Notes under the pieces: model-generated
Database searches by the model: none
What the model saw: only the letters and a program-made list of their open reading frames with translations
What the model was told of the DNA's origin: nothing
In this document: one piece after another, positions 1 through 6,289 of the stretch
Layout: every line of letters begins with the position of its first letter
How positions within the stretch are numbered: the stretch's first letter is position 1
From: Mxb001 sp051007175
GTDB lineage: Bacteria > Actinomycetota > Actinomycetes > S36-B12
Direction of reading: 5' to 3'
DNA length: 7,971 nt
Assembly: GCA_051007175.1 (NCBI GenBank)
Contig: JBPCSL010000056.1
Coordinates: 1-7,971, forward strand
Translations under genes and position numbers: made by a program

Positions 1-89
1 CCCACGAGGGGGACCCGCATCACGTAACCACGCCCCTCCGTGGTCACCTCCAGCGGACCGTCGCCCGTCCGCGGCGTCATGGCGGCCAT
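1..89 (-). CDS. DUF3117 family small protein, N-terminal part (cut by left edge)
   Basis: The first 29 codons on the minus strand read MAAMTPRTGDGPLEVTTEGR followed by GYVMRVPLV. This is the conserved N-terminus of the actinobacterial DUF3117 family, which is usually about 55-75 residues and has no established function. The ATG at 89-87 is preceded by AGGAAGG (complement of 97-103) 7 nt upstream, which fixes the start. The second ATG three codons later is the internal Met of the family signature MAAM. The gene begins 19 bp after the tag stop and is probably cotranscribed with it. The same pair occurs in M. tuberculosis as tagA-Rv1211 (recalled synteny). The rest of the protein lies beyond the left edge. 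Confidence 0.9.
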   Translation of the reverse strand, partial: MAAMTPRTGDGPLEVTTEGRGYVMRVPLV

Positions 90-108
90 GGTGTCCCCTT
101 CCTCGGCA

Positions 109-834
109 CTACACGGGGGTCCTCGGGGACCCAGCGGCCGCCCGAGGCGACCGGGCCGCCCGGGGCGGCCGGAGCCCATTATTCCCCACGGGGCCCTCGC
201 CGGGCCCGCTGGCCCCGCGCGCATGGCAGCCGACGAGATGGTCGTTGACCACGCCCATGGCCTGAAGGGCGGCATAGGCCGTCGTCGGGCCCAGGAAGCG
301 CCAGCCGCGCGCCCTCAGCAGCCGGGCCAGCTCGCGCGCGGCGTGGGAGGTCGACGGCACGTCTTCCAGGCTCGCCGGGCCCTCGGCCGGAGACGCCAGC
401 GACCAGACGAGGGAGTCGAGGGCTCCCTCACCGTCCTCCGCATGCCACGCCAGCAGGGTGCGCGCATTCGCGATGGTGGCCTCAATCTTCGCCCTGTTGC
501 GCACGATGCCGGCATTGGCGAGCAGCCGTTCGACATCACCGTCGTCGTACGTCGAAACGGTCCGCGGGTCGAAGCCGGCGAAGGCGGCGCGGAAGGCCTC
601 GCGCTTGCGCAGGATGGTGATCCACGACAGGCCCGACTGGAAGGCCTCCAGGCTCAGTCGCTCGAAGATCTCGCGGTCGCCGCGCACTGCCCGACCCCAT
701 TCCCGGTCGTGGTACGCGCGGTAGTCCGCCGGGGCCGCCCCCCACGGGCAGCGGGCCAGGCCATCGTCGCCGACGACCAGCCCCGATTCAGTCGCGATCG
801 CCCGGATCCCCTCGCAGCTCGGCGATCTCGGCAT
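109..834 (-). CDS. tag: DNA-3-methyladenine glycosylase I
   Basis: Cytoplasmic base-excision repair enzyme that removes 3-methyladenine from alkylated DNA. All Tag signatures are present. Numbered from the ATG at 834, the zinc ligands are Cys29 (RCPWG), His42 (YHDREWG), His199 and Cys203 (NDHLVGC). The base-recognition Glu63 and Trp71 lie in LEAFQSGLSW. Distances from the first Cys (13, 34, 42) equal those in E. coli Tag (C4, H17, E38, W46). The protein is 241 aa against about 190 for the family. The excess is about 28 residues before the Cys and a 33-residue Pro/Arg/Ala/Gly tail after the catalytic core. The start is uncertain: GTG at 858 and ATG at 834 both overlap the upstream gene, neither has a clear Shine-Dalgarno, and there is no ATG/GTG/TTG between 834 and the conserved core. 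Second gene of a leftward cluster. Confidence 0.93.
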   Translation of the reverse strand: MPRSPSCEGIRAIATESGLVVGDDGLARCPWGAAPADYRAYHDREWGRAVRGDREIFERLSLEAFQSGLSWITILRKREAFRAAFAGFDPRTVSTYDDGDVERLLANAGIVRNRAKIEATIANARTLLAWHAEDGEGALDSLVWSLASPAEGPASLEDVPSTSHAARELARLLRARGWRFLGPTTAYAALQAMGVVNDHLVGCHARGASGPGEGPVGNNGLRPPRAARSPRAAAGSPRTPV

Positions 835-1117
835 CGCGCAGGGCGATGACGTCGTCACGTGCGGCGATCTCGGCCGAGAGCCGGTCGATGAGCTCGTCGA
901 CGTCGGCCATGCGGTAGCCGCGCGGCGCCTGGTCGAGCCGCACCTGCTCGACCTCGACCGGGGTCAGCTCACCCACGGGGATGTTCGGCAGCGCATCGAT
1001 CGGCTGATCCGGGGGGGCTTCGGGGAGCGTGGCGGAGTAACGGCCCGTGGCGAGCATCACCGCACCGCCGATGACGGCGATGCCCAGGATCAGGAAGAGG
1101 AGGCTCATCGCCCCCAT
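788..1117 (-). CDS. DivIVA-like single-pass membrane protein
   Basis: A 109-aa protein with one hydrophobic segment (about residues 4-23, SLLFLILGIAVIGGAVML), a Pro-rich linker (about 31-55) and an acidic C-terminal segment containing RGYRMADVDELIDRL. That segment resembles the DivIVA/Wag31 motif GY-x-x-x-DVD-x-(F/L)-(I/L)-D and is followed by a predicted coiled coil (about 73-103). This suggests an envelope or polar-growth protein of the Rv1209 kind; the exact role is unknown. The hydrophobic segment comes first, unlike true DivIVA, which begins with the motif and lacks a membrane span. Met1 (1117) and Met4 (1108) are both possible starts, and neither has a convincing ribosome site. It leads the leftward cluster and overlaps the 5' end of tag. 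Confidence 0.8.
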   Translation of the reverse strand: MGAMSLLFLILGIAVIGGAVMLATGRYSATLPEAPPDQPIDALPNIPVGELTPVEVEQVRLDQAPRGYRMADVDELIDRLSAEIAARDDVIALRDAEIAELRGDPGDRD

Positions 1118-1232
1118 CGTGGCACGAGTCGAGCCTTACCGGACCCTTACCCCAGGCACATCGTGGTCGCACAGACCGGTCACATGCTGGTGTCGTCCGC
1201 CCGGCATCGGCCGGCAACAGACGGGAGAGAGC
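1118..1232. promoter_or_regulatory. Divergent intergenic promoter region
   Basis: This 115-bp spacer separates the leftward DivIVA-like/tag cluster from the rightward DUF5666-like gene, so it must carry promoters for both directions. No convincing -35/-10 pair can be called by eye. It contains an 11-bp tandem repeat (1134-1155) and a GACCGGTC palindrome (1174-1181). GGGAGAGA just before the ATG at 1233 serves as the ribosome site for the rightward gene. Confidence 0.6.
1134..1155. promoter_or_regulatory. Tandem 11-bp direct repeat, possible regulator site
   Basis: Two abutting 11-mers, CCTTACCGGAC and CCTTACCCCAG, share an identical heptamer CCTTACC repeated at exactly 11 bp, about one helical turn. 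Head-to-tail half-sites spaced 11 bp apart are typical of OmpR/PhoB-family response regulators. The repeat starts 17 bp upstream of the DivIVA-like start codon and lies 78 bp upstream of the DUF5666-like start, so it could act on either gene. Function is inferred only; chance is possible in GC-rich DNA. Confidence 0.35.
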
Positions 1233-1841
1233 ATGAAGACCTCACGCATCATCGGGATCGTGGCCGCCAGCACCCTGGCTGCCGCTGCCGTCACCGGGGC
1301 CGCCGTGGCGACCGCTGCGACCCAGTCGGCGAAGAACAGCACCGCGCAGAACCAGCAGGACAGCAAGAGCGCGCAGAAGGGTTCTCCGCAGGGCCCGAGG
1401 GACCAAGGCCCGGGCATGCCCGGCGGACCCCGGGGCGATCATGGTCCCGGCGATCACGGCCCCGGCGGACCGGGCGACCACGGTCCGATGGGCGACATCC
1501 TGCACGGCCAGGCGGTCATCGAGCAGCCGGACGGCACCATCGTGACCGAGCAGATGCAAGAGGGCGAGGTCACCGCTGTCTCCGCCACTTCTATCAGCCT
1601 GAAGAGCACCGATGGATTCACGGCGACGTACGTCATCAATGCCGACACGCGCCTGGAGCGCGACCATGCCGATGGCACCGCGCCTCAGGTCGGGGACGTC
1701 GCTCATGTCCACGGCACCGTCGATGGCGGCACGGTCACCGCGGAGGACGTGGACGCGCTGTCACCCGACGCGGCCAAGGCCATGGAGCAGCAGCGTCAGC
1801 AGTGGGAGAAGGACCACCCCGCCCCCACTCAGCGGGGCTAG
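1233..1841 (+). CDS. Secreted DUF5666-like protein with His/Gly-rich linker
   Basis: A 202-aa protein with a Sec-type signal peptide: MKTSR, then a hydrophobic Ala-rich stretch (about 6-29) with likely cleavage after ATA-A near residue 29. The mature N-terminus is a disordered Gln/Ser/Lys segment. It is followed by a Gly/Pro/Asp/His linker (about 58-87) in which GDHGP occurs three times. A compact beta-rich domain (about 111-174, GEVTAVSATSISLKSTDG ... VGDVAHVHGTVDGGTVTAEDV) resembles DUF5666, an OB-like extracytoplasmic domain. The C-terminus is a short charged helix. No cysteines. The eight mature His residues suggest possible metal contact, which is conjecture. The ATG at 1233 was chosen because GGGAGAGA precedes it and the signal peptide begins there; the frame is open upstream to 1047 but that part is antisense to the neighbour. 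Monocistronic, closed by a strong hairpin. Confidence 0.8.
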   Translation: MKTSRIIGIVAASTLAAAAVTGAAVATAATQSAKNSTAQNQQDSKSAQKGSPQGPRDQGPGMPGGPRGDHGPGDHGPGGPGDHGPMGDILHGQAVIEQPDGTIVTEQMQEGEVTAVSATSISLKSTDGFTATYVINADTRLERDHADGTAPQVGDVAHVHGTVDGGTVTAEDVDALSPDAAKAMEQQRQQWEKDHPAPTQRG

Positions 1842-1850
1842 TCGCTCCCT

Positions 1851-1899
1851 CTCGGCCCCCGGCCTGGCCCCGCTGTCGCGGGCTCGGCCGGGGGCCGAG
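1851..1899 (+). terminator. Strong nested hairpin terminator after DUF5666-like gene
   Basis: Perfect 14-bp inverted repeat, CTCGGCCCCCGGCC (1851-1864) and GGCCGGGGGCCGAG (1886-1899). The 21-nt loop carries a second stem, CCCGC/GCGGG (1869-1873 with 1878-1882, TGTC loop). It starts 9 bp after the stop codon. Only TTGTCC follows, so there is no U-tract; U-poor terminators of this kind are common in high-GC actinobacteria. It insulates yceI from upstream transcription. Confidence 0.75.
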
Positions 1900-1929
1900 T
1901 TGTCCTCCGGCGCCGCCGTTCGATATGGT
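1900..1929 (+). promoter_or_regulatory. Putative yceI promoter
   Basis: TTGTCC (1900-1905) and TATGGT (1924-1929) are separated by 18 bp, a plausible -35/-10 pair for the main sigma factor. The pair starts directly after the upstream terminator and 31 bp before the yceI ATG. The -10 overlaps the palindrome at 1926-1943, so a protein bound there would block the promoter. Judged by eye. Confidence 0.45.
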
Positions 1930-1943
1930 TGAACTATCAACCA
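1926..1943. promoter_or_regulatory. MarR-type operator palindrome upstream of yceI
   Basis: TGGTTGA-ACTA-TCAACCA is a perfect 7-bp inverted repeat with a 4-bp spacer, 18 bp in all. It stands out as an AT-richer patch in GC-rich surroundings. The size, symmetry and GTTGA/TCAAC half-sites fit operators of MarR-family winged-helix regulators. It overlaps the likely -10 and start point of yceI, fitting repression. No MarR gene is in the window, so the regulator would be encoded elsewhere. Confidence 0.6.
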
Positions 1944-1959
1944 CTGACCTGGAGGATCC

Positions 1960-2511
1960 ATGAGTACCGACCTCGCCGCCACGACCGGCACGTGGCAGAT
2001 CGACCCCACTCACTCGACGATCGGCTTCGTCGCCCGCCACGCGATGGTGGCCAAGGTGCGCGGCAGCTTCTCGGACTTCACCGGCACCCTCCACCTCGAC
2101 GGCGCCGACCCGGCTGCCTCCTCAGCCGAGCTCACCATCGTCGCCTCGAGCTTCGACTCCAAGAACGGCGAGCGCGATGCCCACGTGAAGGGCGCCGATT
2201 TCCTCGACGCCGACCAGTTCCCCACCATCACCTTCGCCAGCACGGCCGTCACGCAGAAGGGCGACGATGAGTTCATCGTCACCGGCAACCTCACGATCCA
2301 CGGCGTCACGAAGCCCGTGGACGTGAAGTGGGAGCTCGTCGGCACCAGCCAGGACCCGTGGGGCAACACCCGCATCGGCTTCGAGGGCAAGGCCGAGATC
2401 AGCCGTAAGGACTTCGGCCTGGTCTGGAACGTCGCTCTCGAGACCGGTGGCGTCCTCGTCGGCGACACCATCAAGCTCGAGCTCGACATCGAGGCCGTCA
2501 AGCAGGCCTGA
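1960..2511 (+). CDS. yceI: YceI-family lipid/isoprenoid-binding protein
   Basis: A 183-aa protein of the YceI family, a lipocalin-like beta-barrel that binds polyisoprenoid or similar amphiphilic ligands in characterised members. Family blocks appear in order: GTWQIDPTHSTIGF (10-23), RDAHVKGADFLDADQFPTITF (72-92), GNLTIHGVTKPV (109-120) and SRKDFGLVWN (148-157), with ETGGVLVGDTIKLELDIEA at the C-terminus. Length is full for the family. There is no signal peptide, so it is probably cytoplasmic, as in many actinobacterial homologues, unlike periplasmic E. coli YceI. The start is secure: GGAGGA lies 3 bp before the ATG and the first family block follows. Likely regulated through the adjacent palindrome. 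The physiological ligand is unknown. Confidence 0.93.
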   Translation: MSTDLAATTGTWQIDPTHSTIGFVARHAMVAKVRGSFSDFTGTLHLDGADPAASSAELTIVASSFDSKNGERDAHVKGADFLDADQFPTITFASTAVTQKGDDEFIVTGNLTIHGVTKPVDVKWELVGTSQDPWGNTRIGFEGKAEISRKDFGLVWNVALETGGVLVGDTIKLELDIEAVKQA

Positions 2512-2522
2512 CCACCATGGGC

Positions 2523-2535
2523 TAACGTCCCTCGC
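2523..2535 (+). promoter_or_regulatory. Possible -10 element for a leaderless dapD transcript
   Basis: TAACGT (2523-2528) matches TANNNT and ends 7 bp before the dapD ATG, so initiation would fall on or next to the start codon. No Shine-Dalgarno is visible in the 24-bp gap between yceI and dapD. Both facts suit a leaderless mRNA, which is common in actinobacteria. No clear -35 is seen. Translation by reinitiation after yceI is the alternative. Confidence 0.3.
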
Positions 2536-3467
2536 ATGGACCTTGGCCCCGTCACCGGCCCGGCATGCGGGTACGGCCTGGCAACCTACGCCGACGGCGT
2601 GCAGTTGGATGCCTGGTTCCCGCAGCCGGGCCTTGGCATGGATCCGACCCTGGTGCCGGGCCTCGATGCCGCGGCCCGACCGGACGCCATTCGCGGTGTC
2701 GAGGTGCGGGCGATCCGCACCGAGATCGACGACCTCGCGTCCCCGCCGGCCGACGTGTCCGACGCCTACCTGCGCCTGCACCTGCTCTCCCACCGCCTCG
2801 TGCGTCCGCGCACCATCAATCTCGACGGCATCTTCGCCATCCTGCCCATCGTCGCCTGGACATCGCGCGGACCCGTCGCGCCGGATGCGCTCACCGCCGC
2901 CCATCTGAGGGCGCGGACGCATGGCGACGCGCTCATGGTGCTGGGCCTGGATCGCTTCCCGCGGATGGTCGACTACGTCATCCCCTCCGGCGTCCGCATC
3001 GCCGATGCTGACCGCGTGCGCCTCGGCGCGCACCTCGCCGAGGGCACCGTCGTCATGCACGAGGGATTCGTCAACTTCAATGCGGGCACGCTGGGCACGT
3101 CGATGGTCGAAGGCCGCATCTCCGCAGGCGTCGTCGTCGGCCCCGGATCCGACGTCGGCGGCGGTGCTTCCATCATGGGCACGCTCTCCGGCGGCGGGTC
3201 TCAGGTGGTCACCATCGGCGACGACTGCCTCATCGGGGCCAATGCCGGCATCGGCATCAGCCTCGGCGACGGTTGCGTCGTGGAGGCCGGCACCTACGTC
3301 ACGGCGGGCGCTCGCGTGACGCTTCCCGATGGCGCGATCGTCAAGGCACGCGATCTCTCCGGCGCAAGTGGGCTGCTGTTCCGGCGCAACTCGGTGTCAG
3401 GAGCACTCGAGGTGGTCGAGCGTCAGGGCTCCTGGGGCGGGCTCAACGAGGCCCTGCACCTCAGCGA

Positions 3468-3471
<4 letters not shown>
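2536..3471 (+). CDS. dapD: 2,3,4,5-tetrahydropyridine-2,6-dicarboxylate N-succinyltransferase
   Basis: Transfers succinyl from succinyl-CoA to tetrahydrodipicolinate, committing the succinylase branch of meso-diaminopimelate and lysine synthesis. The 311-aa sequence is of the long actinobacterial DapD type (M. tuberculosis about 317 aa). It has an N-terminal alpha/beta domain (1-145), a left-handed beta-helix with hexapeptide repeats (about 150-270), and a C-terminal LFRRNSVSGALEV. Landmarks are DAYLRLHLLSHRLV (76-89), FPRMVDYV (141-148), VRIADADRVRLGAHLA (153-168), the catalytic Glu192 in SMVEGRISAGVVVG (equivalent to Glu199 in M. tuberculosis), and GGGASIMGTLSGGG (208-221). The start is the first ATG, matching the expected N-terminus, but has no ribosome site. 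It follows yceI by 24 bp; its partner dapC lies on the opposite strand. Confidence 0.97.
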
Positions 3472-4756
<1,285 letters not shown>

Positions 4757-4760
<4 letters not shown>

Positions 4761-5836
4761 ACCGTATCCCCGCTGCCCACGCGAGCGGCTGCCAGGGCGA
4801 TCGCCTCGTCGGGAGCCGTGAGCGCCATGCGCACGTGCCGGTCCCCTGCCGCGCCGTAGAAGTCCCCGGGCGCCACCAGGATGCCCCGGCGGGCGAGCAC
4901 CTCAGCGGTCTCCCAGCAGTCCTCGCCGCGGGTGGCCCAGAGGTAGAGACCCGCCTCGCTGTGGTCGATGCGGAAGCCAGCGGCCTCCAGAGCAGGCCGC
5001 AGGACCTCGCGGCGTCGGCGGTACCGGGCCCGCTGCTCGTCGACGTGCGCCTCATCGCGCCAGGCCGCCACCGCCGCATGCTGGACGGGGAGCGGCACCA
5101 TGAGGCCCAGGTGCTTGCGGACCTCGAGCAGCCCGGCCACGAGATCCGGATCGCCCGCGACAGCCCCGTAGCGGTAGCCCGCCATATTGGAGCGTTTCGA
5201 CAGGGCATGCAGAGCGAGCACCCCGGAGGGATCCCGGCCGATCACCGCCTCGTGCAGCACTGAGACGGGGTCGGCCTCCCAGCCGAACTCCAGGTAGCAC
5301 TCGTCGGAGGCCAGCACCGCGCCCGCCTCGCGGGCCGCCGCCACCATGTCGCGCAACTCCTGCACCGAGCTCACTCGGCCTGTCGGGTTGCCCGGCGAGT
5401 TGATCCACACGAGCCGAGCCCCCGCGACGTCGGCAGGATCATCGGAGGCCACGACCTCGCAGCCGGAGAAGAGGGCTCCCACGGCGTACGTCGGATAGGC
5501 CACCGTGGGAATCACGATGCGGTCGCCGCGGCCGAGCCCGAGGAGCGTGGGCAGCAGGGCCACCATCTCCTTGGACCCGATGGACGGGATGGCCCCGAGA
5601 GCCTCCGTGGCGGCGCCCCGCGCCGCCAGCCAGTCGAGGAATGCCGTGCGGGCCTCCTGCGTGCCGGCGACCGTGGGATAGCCCGGAGAGTCGGACGCAG
5701 CACCCAGAGCCGCGCGCACGACGTCCGGGGTGGGATCGACCGGGCTGCCGATGGAGAGGTCGGCGAATCCGTCCTGGGAGCGCGCGATCTCCGCGAGGGG
5801 AGCGAGTCGGTCCCAGGGGAAGTCGGGGAGCCTCAG
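4757..5836 (-). CDS. dapC: N-succinyldiaminopimelate aminotransferase, probable CTG start
   Basis: PLP-dependent fold-type I aminotransferase; converts N-succinyl-L,L-2-amino-6-oxopimelate with glutamate to N-succinyl-diaminopimelate, the step after DapD. The actinobacterial DapC N-terminus RLPDFPWDRLAPLAEIARSQ, followed by DGFADLSIGSPVDPTPDVV, is present, and the family signature PGYPTVAGTQEAR follows. Other motifs are WINSPGNPTGR (substrate/PLP pocket), SDECYLEFGWE (PLP-binding Asp) and the Schiff-base Lys214 in HALSKRSNMAGYRYG. From CTG at 5836 the protein is 359 aa, the family's usual length. The first conventional start, GTG at 5719, would delete 39 conserved residues. No ATG, GTG or TTG exists in frame between 5719 and the fdx stop. 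The CTG has AAGGAGG 7 nt upstream and overlaps the fdx stop as CTGA. Its own stop overlaps gltA as GTGA. Confidence 0.93.
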
Positions 5837-6159
5837 CTCTCGCCCTCCTTGCGCGGGATCGAGGCGAGCAGCGGCACATCGAACTCCTGGGCGCCGAGCT
5901 TCGCGGCACCCCCGGGCGAGCCGAGATCGGCGAAGAACTCCGCGTTGGCCGCGGTGTAGTCACTCCACTCCTCCGGCACATCGTCCTCGTAGTAGATGGC
6001 CTCCACCGGGCACACCGGCTCGCACGCCCCGCAGTCGACGCACTCATCAGGCTGGATGTAGAGCATCCGCTCGCCCTCGTAGATGCAGTCGACCGGACAT
6101 TCCTCGATGCAGGACTTGTCTTTCACGTCGACACAGGGGAATGCGATGACGTAGGTCAC
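5833..6159 (-). CDS. fdxA: Seven-iron ferredoxin ([3Fe-4S][4Fe-4S])
   Basis: Small acidic cytoplasmic electron carrier of the FdxA/FdxC type, 108 aa, the usual length. Cysteines are at 9, 17, 21, 25, 40, 43, 46 and 50. By analogy with Azotobacter FdI, Cys9, 17 and 50 bind the 3Fe cluster, Cys21, 40, 43 and 46 the 4Fe cluster, and Cys25 is the free conserved Cys. The family's CIEECPVDCIYEGERMLYI and CVDCGACEPVCPVEAIYYED are followed by the typical actinobacterial tail (ANAEFFADLGSPGGAAKLG). The start is GTG at 6159, giving MTYVIAFPCVD as in homologues, with GAAAGG about 8 nt upstream; the frame stays open to 6501 but that part is antisense to the next gene. First gene of fdx-dapC-gltA, overlapping dapC by 4 bp. 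The redox partner cannot be told from context. Confidence 0.96.
   Translation of the reverse strand: MTYVIAFPCVDVKDKSCIEECPVDCIYEGERMLYIQPDECVDCGACEPVCPVEAIYYEDDVPEEWSDYTAANAEFFADLGSPGGAAKLGAQEFDVPLLASIPRKEGES
5844..5850 (-). promoter_or_regulatory. Perfect Shine-Dalgarno that decides the dapC start
   Basis: AAGGAGG on the minus strand, inside the last codons of fdx, lies 7 nt before CTG at 5836-5834. It is the full anti-16S complement at ideal spacing and is the strongest ribosome site in the window. No other initiation-capable codon lies at suitable distance in the dapC frame, which supports CTG initiation. Confidence 0.75.
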
Positions 6160-6289
6160 CTGCTCGCCTTTCGCCGGATCCCGCGGCTCGACCGGGCGGC
6201 CGGGCCGGGCGACGCTGCGTCGCCGGGGACCACCGTACTCCGCGGGGTCGCCGACCGACGGACTGTCCCGCGGATGGGACGATCCTCGC
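6160..6289. promoter_or_regulatory. Divergent intergenic region between fdx and SirB1-like gene
   Basis: This 130-bp spacer must hold the promoter of the fdx-dapC-gltA operon and that of the rightward gene. A TACGGT hexamer on the minus strand (6232-6237) could be an fdx -10 but has no clear -35; it would give a leader of about 70 nt containing the hairpin at 6208-6224. CCCGCGG occurs at 6180-6186 and 6267-6273, and its complement CCGCGGG at 6240-6246. No recognised operator or riboswitch is seen. Confidence 0.5.
6208..6224. repeat. Short perfect inverted repeat in the fdx leader region
   Basis: GGCGACG-CTG-CGTCGCC, 7-bp arms with a 3-nt loop, centred 57 bp upstream of the fdx GTG. It could be a small RNA hairpin in the fdx 5' leader or a protein site. 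GC-rich DNA makes chance a real possibility. Confidence 0.4.

Noticed and set aside
1174..1181. GACCGGTC palindrome as an operator
   Set aside because: Eight bp of GC-rich palindrome is expected by chance here; no second copy or wider symmetry.
1047..1232. Upstream extension of the DUF5666-like frame
   Set aside because: The first 62 codons are antisense to the DivIVA-like gene and cross the promoter region; the signal peptide and ribosome site place the start at 1233.
2122..3060. 312-codon leftward frame across yceI and dapD
   Set aside because: Antisense to two clear genes with strong family matches; no recognisable domain.
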